64,000 bases of DNA, taken from Sandaracinobacter neustonicus. Its GTDB lineage: Bacteria; Pseudomonadota; Alphaproteobacteria; Sphingomonadales; Sphingomonadaceae. Positions 17,070 through 24,986 of this stretch are shown here, one piece after another; the stretch's first letter is position 1, and each line of letters opens with the position of its first letter. The notes under the pieces are model-generated. The model did not search any database. It saw only the letters and a program-made list of their open reading frames with translations, and was not told the DNA's origin. Location: NCBI RefSeq assembly GCF_006385875.1, contig NZ_VFSU01000022.1:1-64000 (forward strand), read 5' to 3'. Position numbers and translations under genes: made by a program.

Positions 17070-17510
17070 ATGTCCGACGAGGATGGGTCCCTATTCGTGC
17101 CGAATCTGACACTGCTGCATAGGGATGACTGGTCAGACCATACTCGCCAAAGGCAGCTCCGGCACCAAGTGACAAGGACAGCGATCCGAATGAAAGCCGC
17201 CGCCTCGCCCACCAACGAAGTGAAGGCGGCAATCGTAGAGGCTGCGAGCAGGGGGGAATGCGAACCGGAAGACACCTTTGTCTTCCATGGCCTGCGGAAG
17301 AACGCCTGCTGCTATCTGATAGAGATTGGCCTCAGTGACAGTCAGGTTGGAGGCATGCTGGGTATGAGCCCGGAAATGGTCCGCTATTACAGCCGTAGGA
17401 AGCGCATTCTGATGCTGGTGAAAAGCGGCGCTGCTACCGTGCTGGCGGGTAACATCGTCGGCCTATGGAACGAGCCGGGGGGAACTGAAGTCGCAGCCGG
17501 GGGGAACTAA
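17070..17510 (+). pseudogene. Truncated tyrosine recombinase (phage-type integrase), C-terminal part
   Basis: Only the C-terminal part of a site-specific integrase is left. It shows FHGLRKNACCYLIEIGLSDS (catalytic box II arginine region), then VGGMLGMSPEMVRYYSRR, where the usual H-x(n)-Y end is replaced by tyrosines. The N-terminal core-binding domain and box I arginine are absent, and the sequence upstream of about 17160 does not look like integrase. It points at, and ends 37 bases from, the 3' end of a tRNA-Glu gene. That is where integrative elements of this kind recombine, so this is probably the decayed integrase of the island that fills the left part of the window. Confidence 0.8.
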
Positions 17511-17546
17511 CTGCCAGCCGCTGAAAATTCCCCAACCTTTTCAAGC

Positions 17547-17622
17547 TGGTGACCCCTACGGGACTCGAACCCGTGTTTTCGCCGTGAAAGGGCGACGTCC
17601 TAGACCGCTAGACGAAGGGGCC
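17547..17622 (-). tRNA. tRNA-Glu (anticodon TTC)
   Basis: On the minus strand the gene begins GGCCCCTTCGTCTAGCGG and has the anticodon stem-loop CGCCC-TTTCACG-GGCG region with anticodon TTC. The T-arm is CGGGTTCGAGTCCCG. The acceptor stem GGCCCCT/AGGGGTC closes with one G-T pair. CCA is encoded at 17547-17549. Length is 76 with CCA. It is the probable attachment site of the adjacent island. Confidence 0.95.
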
Positions 17623-17738
17623 GTGCTTGCGGAGAGGCGGCGGATTAGCCGGGGGGCGGCTGCTCGTCAAGCGATTCACGTCGGGAAATGGCTGCGATGG
17701 CGGAAATGCTTGGATATCAGCGCAAATGCAAAGATGGT

Positions 17739-19517
17739 TCAGGCTCGGGCGGCGTCTTCCAGTTGCAGTTGTGCGCGGGTGCGGCCCTGCCATTCGTCAG
17801 CGGTGATGCGGCCGGCCAGATGCACCGGCTCTGATCCGGCGCCCATCAGCATCTGGCCCAGTTCGCCTTCCAGCGCGCGAAAGGCAATGCCTTCTACCCG
17901 TCCGCCGTCCGGGCCGCTGGCCACGAAGCGCAGGTGCGTTTTCGGTTCCGTGCGCCCCACCGGATCGCATTTCAGCAGCCGCACCGGGCCGACCGCCACG
18001 CGCGGCGAGGGCCAGCCCTGCCCATAGGGGCCGCACGCCTCCAGCGCCTGCGCCAGCTCCGGCGTGACGGCGCGCGGCGCGACGGCCAGATCGATGGACA
18101 GCACCCGTTCCGATTCCGCCGCTGCCACCGGCCCGGCCAGATGCTCGGCCAGCCAGGCCGTGAAGGGTTCCAGCTGGCCCGGATCGAGCGTGACGCCGCA
18201 GGCCATGGCGTGGCCGCCGCCTTCGCGGATCAGCCCATGCGCCTTCGCCGCCAGAACCGCCGCGCCAAGATCGACCCCCGGAATGGAGCGGCCAGACCCT
18301 TTGGCGACACCGTCTTCGCCCAGCGCCAGCACCAGTGCCGGACGGTTCAGCCGCTCTTTCACCCGCGCCGCGACGATGCCCACCACGCCCGGATGCCAGC
18401 CCTGCCCGGCGACCACCGCCACCGGGCTGTTGCCCTGCGTTTCCAGCGCCTGTGCCAGCGCCTCCGCCGTGACGGCAGCCTCGATCGCGCGGCGTTCGTG
18501 GTTCAGCCTGTCGAGTTCCTGCGCGATGGCCGCGGCTTCGTCGCCGTCTTCGCTCGCCAGCAGGCGCACGCCCAGATCGGCCTGCCCCACCCGCCCCCCG
18601 GCGTTGATGCGCGGCCCCAGATGGAAGCCCAGATCATCCGAGCGCGGCGCGCGATCCAGTTTGGCGATATCGGCCAGCGCCGTCAGCCCGACGGAACGGC
18701 GGTTCGCCATCCGTCGCAGCCCCAGCGACACCAGCGCCCGGTTCAGCCCCAGCAGTGGCACCACATCGGCCACCGTGCCCAGCGCCACGATGTCCAGCCA
18801 TTCGGACAGGTTCGGTTCCGCTGTCACCGCGAAGTGACCGCGCTGGCGAAGCTCCCGGTTCAGTGCAACGCCAACAAGAAAGGCCAGCCCGGCCGTGCAC
18901 AGCGTGCCGAAGCTGGCCGCTTCCGGCGTTTCGTCCAGCCGGTTGGGGTTCAGGATGCCCAGCGCCGGGGGCAGCGCGGTGGAGGCTTTGTGATGATCCA
19001 CCACCAGCAGATCCAGCCCGGCATCCCGCGCGGCCTCCAGCGGGCCGAACGCCTGCGTGCCGCAATCCAGCAGCAACAGCAACTGCGCGCCCTGCCGTTG
19101 CAGTTCCAGCAGCGCGGCGGCGGACGGGCCATAGCCCTCCAGAATCCGGTCCGGGATATAGGGCGTCACATCGGCGCCCAGCGCGCGCAGATGCCGCCAC
19201 AGGAAGGCAGCGGAGGTCGCGCCGTCCACGTCATAATCGGCGAACAGCACGATCTTCTCGCCCCGCTGCACGGCGTCTGCCAACCGGTTCGCGACGACGT
19301 CCATATCCTGAAAGATGGAAGGATCGGGCAGCCAGTCCCTGAGGTTGGGTTTCAGCGTACGCTGGATATCGGCAGGCGCGCAGCCGCGGCTGATCAGCAG
19401 TTGCGCGGCCAGTTCGTCCACTCCCATCCGCTCGGCCGCGCCCAGCGGCAGCGGCCGTGCCCGCCACACCCAGCTGCGGGACGTGGCGGAGCGGGTGACG
19501 TTGAGAACAGGTTCCAT
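17739..19517 (-). CDS. recJ: Single-stranded-DNA-specific exonuclease RecJ
   Basis: Cytoplasmic 5'-3' single-strand exonuclease used in recombination and mismatch repair, 592 residues, of normal length. The DHH phosphoesterase domain shows ADYDVDGATSAAF, LLLDCGT and VVDHHKAS. The DHHA1 domain shows GRINAGGRVGQADLGVRLL and GGGHAMACGVTLD. A C-terminal OB-like region follows (RVAVGPVRLLKCDPVGRTEP). It is encoded after modC with a 71-base gap and may be in the same transcript. It ends about 115 bases before the tRNA-Glu gene, on the core side of the island junction. Confidence 0.95.
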   Translation of the reverse strand: MEPVLNVTRSATSRSWVWRARPLPLGAAERMGVDELAAQLLISRGCAPADIQRTLKPNLRDWLPDPSIFQDMDVVANRLADAVQRGEKIVLFADYDVDGATSAAFLWRHLRALGADVTPYIPDRILEGYGPSAAALLELQRQGAQLLLLLDCGTQAFGPLEAARDAGLDLLVVDHHKASTALPPALGILNPNRLDETPEAASFGTLCTAGLAFLVGVALNRELRQRGHFAVTAEPNLSEWLDIVALGTVADVVPLLGLNRALVSLGLRRMANRRSVGLTALADIAKLDRAPRSDDLGFHLGPRINAGGRVGQADLGVRLLASEDGDEAAAIAQELDRLNHERRAIEAAVTAEALAQALETQGNSPVAVVAGQGWHPGVVGIVAARVKERLNRPALVLALGEDGVAKGSGRSIPGVDLGAAVLAAKAHGLIREGGGHAMACGVTLDPGQLEPFTAWLAEHLAGPVAAAESERVLSIDLAVAPRAVTPELAQALEACGPYGQGWPSPRVAVGPVRLLKCDPVGRTEPKTHLRFVASGPDGGRVEGIAFRALEGELGQMLMGAGSEPVHLAGRITADEWQGRTRAQLQLEDAARA

Positions 19518-19588
19518 CTGCCGCCCGAAGTCGCGGCTGGGCGGGCCGCTGTCAAGGCGGGCTTCAGGCCGCGAGGCCTAACGGCGAG

Positions 19589-20266
19589 CTATCTCCCCAC
19601 CAGCTCGGCGATACTGGCCGAAGCGGGCCGCGCGATCACGTCTGCGGTCGCGCCCAGTTGGGCGATGCGGCCGCCTTCCAACACCGCGATGCGAGTGGCG
19701 AGAGCGGCGACGTCCTCGATGTCGTGGCTGACGAGGATGGTGGGCATGGCGAGGTCCGCGCGCAGATCTTGCAGGGTGGCGGCCAGCGCGCGGCGGGTGG
19801 GGCGATCGACTGCGGAGAAGGGCTCGTCCAGCAGCAGCAGCCGGGGGTTGCGGGCCAGCGCACGGGCTAGGGCGACTCGTTGCTGCTGGCCGCCGGAGAG
19901 CTGGTGCGGGCGGCGATCTTCAAGGCCGGGGAGGTGGACAGCGGCCAGCAGCGCGCGGGCGCGGGGCTGGTCCGGCGCGGGCATGGCGAGCAGCAGGTTC
20001 TGCAACGCGGAAAGGTGCGGGAACAGCGCGTAGGACTGGAACAGATAGCCCACCTGCCGCTGGTGGGCGGGAAGGCCGGTCCACTCCTCAGCGCCGACGC
20101 GGACATGTCCCTGCATGGGGACAAGCCCGGCCAGCGCCTTCAGCAAGGTGGATTTGCCCGCGCCGGAGCGGCCGACGAGGGCGAGGATCTCGCCGGGCGC
20201 GACTTGCAGTTGCACGTTGAGCGGCAGCGGCCGTTCCAGCCGGATATCCGCCTCAAGCCCCGACAT
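19589..20266 (-). CDS. modC: Molybdate ABC transporter ATP-binding protein (short ModC)
   Basis: Cytoplasmic ATPase of the molybdate importer, 225 residues. Walker A is GRSGAGKSTLLKAL, the Q-loop GYLFQSYALFPHLS, the signature LSGGQQQRVALARAL and Walker B LLLLDEPFSAVD, followed by the switch histidine VSHDIED. The true start is the ATG at 20266 (MSGLEADIRLERP), overlapping modB by 14 bases; the open frame to 20380 is a shadow of modB. It stops after about 225 residues and so lacks the C-terminal TOBE (molybdate-binding) domains of full-length ModC, as in other compact alphaproteobacterial versions. Third gene of modABC. Confidence 0.9.
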   Translation of the reverse strand: MSGLEADIRLERPLPLNVQLQVAPGEILALVGRSGAGKSTLLKALAGLVPMQGHVRVGAEEWTGLPAHQRQVGYLFQSYALFPHLSALQNLLLAMPAPDQPRARALLAAVHLPGLEDRRPHQLSGGQQQRVALARALARNPRLLLLDEPFSAVDRPTRRALAATLQDLRADLAMPTILVSHDIEDVAALATRIAVLEGGRIAQLGATADVIARPASASIAELVGR

Positions 20267-20921
20267 CGGGCTTCCGGCGGGTGAGCAGGTAGGCGAGGCC
20301 GACGGCGATAACGGCGATGGCGAGCAGCACGGCGGCCATGGTGGCGGCCGCGCCATTGTCCAGCGACTGCACCCGATCATAGATGCTGAGCGACAGCGTC
20401 TTGGTTTCGCCGGGGATCGCCCCGCCCACCATCAGCACCACGCCGAATTCGCCCAGCGTGTGCGCGAAGGCGAGGATCGCCCCGGTGAGCAGGCCGGGGA
20501 CGGCCAGCGGCAGTTCCACCCGGCGCAGCGTGGCGAGCGGGGAGAGGCCGCAGGTGGCCGCCGCCGCGCGCAGTTCCGCGCCGACCGCTTCGAAGCCGCG
20601 CTGCGCGGGCTGCACGGCAAAAGGGATGTTCACCAACACAGAGGCGGCGACGAGGCCCTGGAAGCTGAACACGAGGCTGCCGCCGGTCAGCGCTTCCCAC
20701 GCCTGCCCCAACGGAGAGCGGGGGCCGAGCGCGGAGAGGAGATAGAAGCCGAGCACGGTGGGCGGCAGCACCAGCGGCAACACCACCAGCGTTTCCACCA
20801 GCGGCTTCCAACGGCTGGGCGTGGTGGCGAGCCAGCGCGCGAGCAGGATCGCGGGCGGCATCAGCACCAGAAGGGTGGCCGCGCCCAGACGCAGCGAAAG
20901 GGCAAGGGCCTGCCAGTCCAT
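20253..20921 (-). CDS. modB: Molybdate ABC transporter permease
   Basis: Inner-membrane permease of 222 residues with about five or six helices. The family signature LPLVLPPTVLGFYLLSALGP is near residue 50. The EAA-type cytoplasmic loop that contacts ModC is AAAATCGLSPLATLRRVELP (about 120-139), followed by AFAHTLGEFGVVLMVGG, characteristic of ModB/CysT proteins. The gene lies 17 bases after modA and overlaps modC, giving a tight operon for uptake of molybdate as enzyme cofactor precursor. Confidence 0.93.
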   Translation of the reverse strand: MDWQALALSLRLGAATLLVLMPPAILLARWLATTPSRWKPLVETLVVLPLVLPPTVLGFYLLSALGPRSPLGQAWEALTGGSLVFSFQGLVAASVLVNIPFAVQPAQRGFEAVGAELRAAAATCGLSPLATLRRVELPLAVPGLLTGAILAFAHTLGEFGVVLMVGGAIPGETKTLSLSIYDRVQSLDNGAAATMAAVLLAIAVIAVGLAYLLTRRKPDVGA

Positions 20922-20937
20922 CTAAGCGCGGGCCATC

Positions 20938-21681
20938 TCAGGCGGGCGGCAGATAGCCGTGCCGCGCGAGCAGCGCCTGCCCGGCCGGGGAGAGCAGCCA
21001 GTCGTGAAAGCGGCGCGCGGCCGGTGTTGCGGATTTCAGCAGCACCATGCGCTGCGTCAGCGGCTGGTGCAGGTTCGCCGGAACCAGCGCATAACGACCC
21101 TTGAAGCCGGGGCTTTTCACAAGGCTGAGCGAGGTGAAGCCCGCATCCGCCGCGCCGCTGGCGACGAACTGGAAGGCCTGGGCGATATTTTCCCCCGTCA
21201 CCAGCCGGGGCTGCGCCTGCGCCCACAGGCCCACGGCCTTCAGCGCCTCCACGCTGCGCGCGCCATAGGGGGCGGTTTCCGGGTTGGCGATGGCCAGCCG
21301 CTTCACCTGCCCGGAGGCCAGCCCCGCCTTCAACGCGGCGAGCGAGGGATTGATCGGGCTGCCGGGCGGCACGATCAGCACCAGCCGCCCCACCGCATAG
21401 ATGCGACCGCGATCGGGCGCGAGGCCATTGTCCGCCAGCCGAAACACATGATCCTCGTCTGCCGAAAGGAACAGCTGATAGGGCGCGCCCGCCTCGATCT
21501 GCTGCACCAGATTGCCCGACGCCGCATAGCTGATGCGCAGCTGTTCGCCCGTGGCCTTGCTGTAGGCGGCGGCGGCATCGTCCAGCGCATAGCGCAGGCT
21601 GGCAGCCGCCGCGACGGGCACCTGTGCCAGCAGCGGCGCGGCAGCAAGCAGCCACAGCAGCGCGAGCAGGCGGCCGATCAG
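20938..21681 (-). CDS. modA: Molybdate ABC transporter substrate-binding protein
   Basis: Periplasmic molybdate-binding protein. A signal peptide (LIGRLLALLWLLAAAPLLAQ) precedes VPVAAAASLRYALDDAAAAY, ISYAASGNLVQQIEAGAPYQ and LFLSADEDHVFRL, the conserved ModA N-lobe; LLSPAGQALLARHGYLPPA closes it. The start is unusual. No ATG, GTG or TTG lies before the signal peptide within the sensible range. The nearest canonical start is 150 bases upstream, inside the patatin gene, and would add an arginine-rich non-signal segment. I place it at CTG (21681), whose bases overlap the TGA stop of the upstream gene (CTGA), suggesting translational coupling from a rare start codon. Boundaries are therefore approximate. 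Confidence 0.85.
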   Translation of the reverse strand: MIGRLLALLWLLAAAPLLAQVPVAAAASLRYALDDAAAAYSKATGEQLRISYAASGNLVQQIEAGAPYQLFLSADEDHVFRLADNGLAPDRGRIYAVGRLVLIVPPGSPINPSLAALKAGLASGQVKRLAIANPETAPYGARSVEALKAVGLWAQAQPRLVTGENIAQAFQFVASGAADAGFTSLSLVKSPGFKGRYALVPANLHQPLTQRMVLLKSATPAARRFHDWLLSPAGQALLARHGYLPPA

Positions 21682-23915
21682 AACACGCGGCCCAGAATCA
21701 GGTAGAGCGCCCCGTTGCCGCGCGTCACCCCGGCAGCGATGATGAACGGACCCAGCGGCGTATCCGCGCCGACGAAGGCGCTTCCAGCCGGGCGCAGGCT
21801 GTCCAAACCGATCCGGTCCAGCCCTTCCCATGTGTTGCCCAGTTCGAAGCTGCCGCCCACATAGACCGGGAAATCGACGATAGGGGCCTGCGCCGACAGC
21901 CGGTGATAGAAGACGGTGCGGCCGATCAGCTTGTGGCGGCCGATCAGCTGGTTTTCGTCCAGTCCTGAAAGGTTCAGGAAGCCGCCCAGCCGGAAATCGC
22001 CCAGCGAACGGCCATCCCCGCTGGTGGTGAAACCAGCCTCGCCCGAAAGCAGCAGCGTGTTGCGCCCCCAGCTGATCGGCTTCAGCAGCTTCATGCTGCC
22101 CACGCCATAGGAAAGGTCCCCGCCCAGCCAGCGGACATGATCGGTGAAGACGAACCGCGTATAGAAGCCGTTGGTGGGGAAGCGGATATTGTCCAGCCTG
22201 TCCACGGTGAAGGCGGCGTGCCAGTCGGTGTCGATGAAATTGTCGTCGGTGAAGCCGGGGAATCCCACCGTCGTGCTGAGGCTGACATCTGCGACGGACA
22301 GGCCAAGGCGAAGTTCGCCCCAGTTGCCGAACAGCATCCCGCCATCCATCCGCGCGCCCACACGGGAATCGCGCACTTCCGAAATGGCCTGTTTATCGAT
22401 GTACAGAGAGGTATCCACGCGCGACCAGAAGGGGGTAAATTCCGCGAAATAGCGCCCCGTGAGGCCCGCCTGCGCGCTGTTGCGGCCGAATTCCGTGTAA
22501 AAGCCGGATTCGATCAGCAGGTTCGAACCGACCCGCACGTCCGACCGCCACTCGATCCCGGTGCCGAAGAAGTTGCGATCCGTATAGGCGAAGCCCAGCC
22601 GCACATTGTTGTTACGGTTGAAATCGGTGCTGATGCCCAGCCCCAGTTGCAGCCAGTTGGCCGAAGTCGGGTCGCCGTCCGCCGTAATCGTCACGCCTTC
22701 GCCGGGGTGCACGCCGTCCGGCCCCACCGTGTAGCGCACCGAACGGAAGCCGCCCAGCGCATAGACATCCTGAAGATCGGCCGTCATCTGCGGCGCATCC
22801 AGCGGCTTGCCCGGTTCCGCCGACACCAGATCCTTGATCGTGCGATCCGGCAGATCGGAGTGATTGTCGACCTTCACGAATTGCAACTTCGGCGCATAGC
22901 TTGGTGCACGCGCCTTGCGGGCAGCCAGATACGCCTGCCACTCCGCCTCTGGCAGGGCGTAGGGGCGCAGCTTGTCCACCACGGCGAGCGCCGCCGCGCG
23001 GCCCGCCGCGATACCCTCCACGCTGCGCCCGAAAGCGGTGGCACCGATGTCGGGCTGATCGGGCCGGATCAGCACATCAGCCGGGGACAGGCTGGCGATC
23101 TGCTGCGCCACGGCCTTATGGCCCAGCAGCAGCTGCATCTGGCTCAGCACGGAGACGAAGCTGTTGATCTGGTCGCGGCGCTGCAGGGGCGTGCCCACGT
23201 CCACCACGATCAGCCGATCCACCCCCATGGAACGCGCGACATCGATCGGCACATTGTCCGACACCATGCCGTCCACCAGCAGCTTGCCGTTGCGCTCCAC
23301 CGGCGGCAGCCCGCCGGGCACCGCCATGGAGGCGAACACCGCGGTCGCGATGTCGCCATCCCCCATCACCTCGGTCTCGCCCGTTTCGATATCGGTGGCG
23401 ACGGCGCGGAAGGGAATGGCGAACTTGTTGAAATCCTGCGTGCCGCGCACCGGGGCCAGATACTCAGCCAGCGTGAGGAACAGATCCTGCCCGCGCAGCA
23501 CGCCCTTGGGCAGCACCAGCCCCTTGTCGTCGAAGCTGATGCGGAAATCGATCAGCACATCCCGCTCGTCGCGCTTGCGGCGGAAGCTCAGACGATCGCG
23601 CGGGATATTGTCGTTGAACACGTTCGTCCACGGAATCTCGTCCGTAATCGCCTTCAGTTCCGTCGCGGACTTGCCGGATGCATAAAGGCTGCCCACCACC
23701 GCGCCCATGCTGGTGCCGGCAATGGCGTCCACCGGAATCCGGTTCTCCTCCAGCACCTGCAACACGCCCACATGGGCAAAACCGCGCGCCCCGCCGCCAC
23801 CGAGCACCAGGCCGATGCGAGGGCCGGGGCGGGCATGATCCGCAACCGCTTCCGATTGCGCCACGGCCGGGATGGAGAAAAAGACGAAACAGAGAATCGC
23901 AAGGCAATGGCGCAT
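21678..23915 (-). CDS. Patatin-like phospholipase with BamA-type beta-barrel (PlpD / type Vd-like)
   Basis: Outer-membrane lipase of 745 residues. After a signal peptide (LAILCFVFFSIPAVAQS) comes a patatin domain: oxyanion loop LVLGGGGARGFAHVGVL, catalytic serine in AGTSMGAVVG and aspartate in LLVDGMVSDNVPIDVARS. A POTRA-like domain follows (LPDRTIKDLVSAEPGKPLDA ... YALGGFRSVRYTVG) and then a 16-strand bacterial-surface-antigen barrel ending GALYLILGRVF with terminal phenylalanine. This layout matches PlpD, a type Vd autotransporter, in which the barrel carries the lipase through the outer membrane. It diverges from the small cytochrome c gene and is followed without gap by modA. Substrate is probably phospholipid; whether the lipase is released is unknown. 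Confidence 0.9.
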   Translation of the reverse strand: MRHCLAILCFVFFSIPAVAQSEAVADHARPGPRIGLVLGGGGARGFAHVGVLQVLEENRIPVDAIAGTSMGAVVGSLYASGKSATELKAITDEIPWTNVFNDNIPRDRLSFRRKRDERDVLIDFRISFDDKGLVLPKGVLRGQDLFLTLAEYLAPVRGTQDFNKFAIPFRAVATDIETGETEVMGDGDIATAVFASMAVPGGLPPVERNGKLLVDGMVSDNVPIDVARSMGVDRLIVVDVGTPLQRRDQINSFVSVLSQMQLLLGHKAVAQQIASLSPADVLIRPDQPDIGATAFGRSVEGIAAGRAAALAVVDKLRPYALPEAEWQAYLAARKARAPSYAPKLQFVKVDNHSDLPDRTIKDLVSAEPGKPLDAPQMTADLQDVYALGGFRSVRYTVGPDGVHPGEGVTITADGDPTSANWLQLGLGISTDFNRNNNVRLGFAYTDRNFFGTGIEWRSDVRVGSNLLIESGFYTEFGRNSAQAGLTGRYFAEFTPFWSRVDTSLYIDKQAISEVRDSRVGARMDGGMLFGNWGELRLGLSVADVSLSTTVGFPGFTDDNFIDTDWHAAFTVDRLDNIRFPTNGFYTRFVFTDHVRWLGGDLSYGVGSMKLLKPISWGRNTLLLSGEAGFTTSGDGRSLGDFRLGGFLNLSGLDENQLIGRHKLIGRTVFYHRLSAQAPIVDFPVYVGGSFELGNTWEGLDRIGLDSLRPAGSAFVGADTPLGPFIIAAGVTRGNGALYLILGRVF

Positions 23916-24032
23916 GGACTATTCCTATGCCTTCACCCGGCCCCAAGCGCCAGCGGCAACAAATGCCCCCAATAGCCGCGCGCAACGCGCCACGCTAAAC
24001 AGGGCCGCGCAAGTTAAAAGGATGCAAACTGC

Positions 24033-24320
24033 ATGAACTGGTCGCCGGGACTGCCGCTGCTGCTGATCGCCACCGCACTGGCAACAGCGGCCGCACACGC
24101 CCAAACCCCTGTCACCCTGCCACCCGGGCCGGGGCTGAAACTGGTGGAAACCCACTGCACCAGCTGCCACGGACTGGACTTCATCACCAAACAACCCCGC
24201 GGCAAAGGCACCGCCTTCTGGGCCGGCAGCGTCGCCAAAATGATCGACACCCACGGCGCGGAGATTCCACCCGACGACGCGAAGGCCATCGTCGCCTATC
24301 TGGGGCGGACGTTCGGGTGA
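24033..24320 (+). CDS. Small exported c-type cytochrome
   Basis: Monohaem periplasmic cytochrome c of 95 residues. A signal peptide (LPLLLIATALATAAAHAQT) is followed by haem-binding CTSCH (LVETHCTSCHGLDF) and a C-terminal helix ending IVAYLGRTFG. The expected axial methionine is probably in VAKMIDTHG. AAGGAT precedes the ATG. It resembles small cytochromes that accept electrons from sulfite or other molybdenum oxidoreductases, but no such enzyme is encoded next to it. It is divergent from the patatin gene; the modABC genes are nearby. Role as an electron shuttle is by family only. Confidence 0.85.
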   Translation: MNWSPGLPLLLIATALATAAAHAQTPVTLPPGPGLKLVETHCTSCHGLDFITKQPRGKGTAFWAGSVAKMIDTHGAEIPPDDAKAIVAYLGRTFG

Positions 24321-24390
24321 CGGGGAGGGGCGGTCACCACTGACGCGGGGTTTTGTGCTGCGCGCGGTTGTGGGGAGCCCGGCCTCAGCG

Positions 24391-24945
24391 GTTTTTTTGC
24401 CTCCGGCGGGCAGGGAAATGATTTCCCTGCACCCTCAATATTGGCGTTGCACCTGAACTCCAGCTTCGTGCGTGTGATCAGATTCGATTGCCTGCGGCGC
24501 TACGGAGACTCTCTCTCCCCGCTGGGGAGAGAGGTGGAGAGAGGGGAGCAACGCCGGAACTGATCCACCATCCTCCCCACCCTCTCCCAACCTCCCCACC
24601 CGCTCAGCCTGAGCTTGTCGAAGGCCCGTGAGAAACCCACTACCCTCCCCACACCCACACCCGTCACCCCGGACTTGATCCGGGGTCCAGTTGTTCTTCG
24701 GCAAGGTTGGAGATGAAAGCTGGACCCCGGATCAAGTCCGGGGTGACGGGTGGAGAGGTGGGTGGGATACGCTCCAAAGCGCCGCAGGCTATAAATCCCA
24801 ACCTCGCGCGCAGCGGATGGCCCCCACCCCAACCCCTCCCCTCGAAGCGAAGCTGACGCGAAGCGTCAACGGGAGGGGCTCAGAAAAAGTCCGGGGGTGC
24901 AGGGGCGTCACGCCCCTGCCGGGGTGAAGGGGCAGAGCCCCTTCG
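24391..24945. repeat. Composite convergent-gap repeat, locus A (order a-b-c-d-e)
   Basis: Fills the gap between two converging genes. Module a has a 10-bp stem GCAGGGAAAT/ATTTCCCTGC (24410-24430), followed by GATCAGATTCGATTGCCTGC. Module b is CT-rich with CTCTCTCCCCGCTGGGGAGAGAG. Module c is a perfect 30-bp inverted repeat (24661-24690 and 24720-24749). Module d is AGCGCCGCAGGC plus CCCCACCCCAACCCCTCCC. Module e has two hairpins, AGGGGCG-TCA-CGCCCCT (24901-24917) and AAGGGGC-AGA-GCCCCTT (24927-24943). Confidence 0.85.
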
Positions 24946-24986
24946 TTTCAAACGCTCATGCCCTCAACACACAACCCATCCGCCCC

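Noticed and set aside
17934-20033. 699-residue plus-strand open frame opposite recJ and modC
   Set aside because: Arginine/glutamine/histidine-rich shadow composition without domains; the opposite strand holds well-conserved genes.
22137-23975. 612-residue plus-strand frame opposite the patatin gene
   Set aside because: Antisense shadow of a high-GC3 gene; no family features.
24661-24749. CRISPR-like repeat
   Set aside because: It is a single inverted pair, not a direct-repeat array with unique spacers, and no cas genes are in the window.
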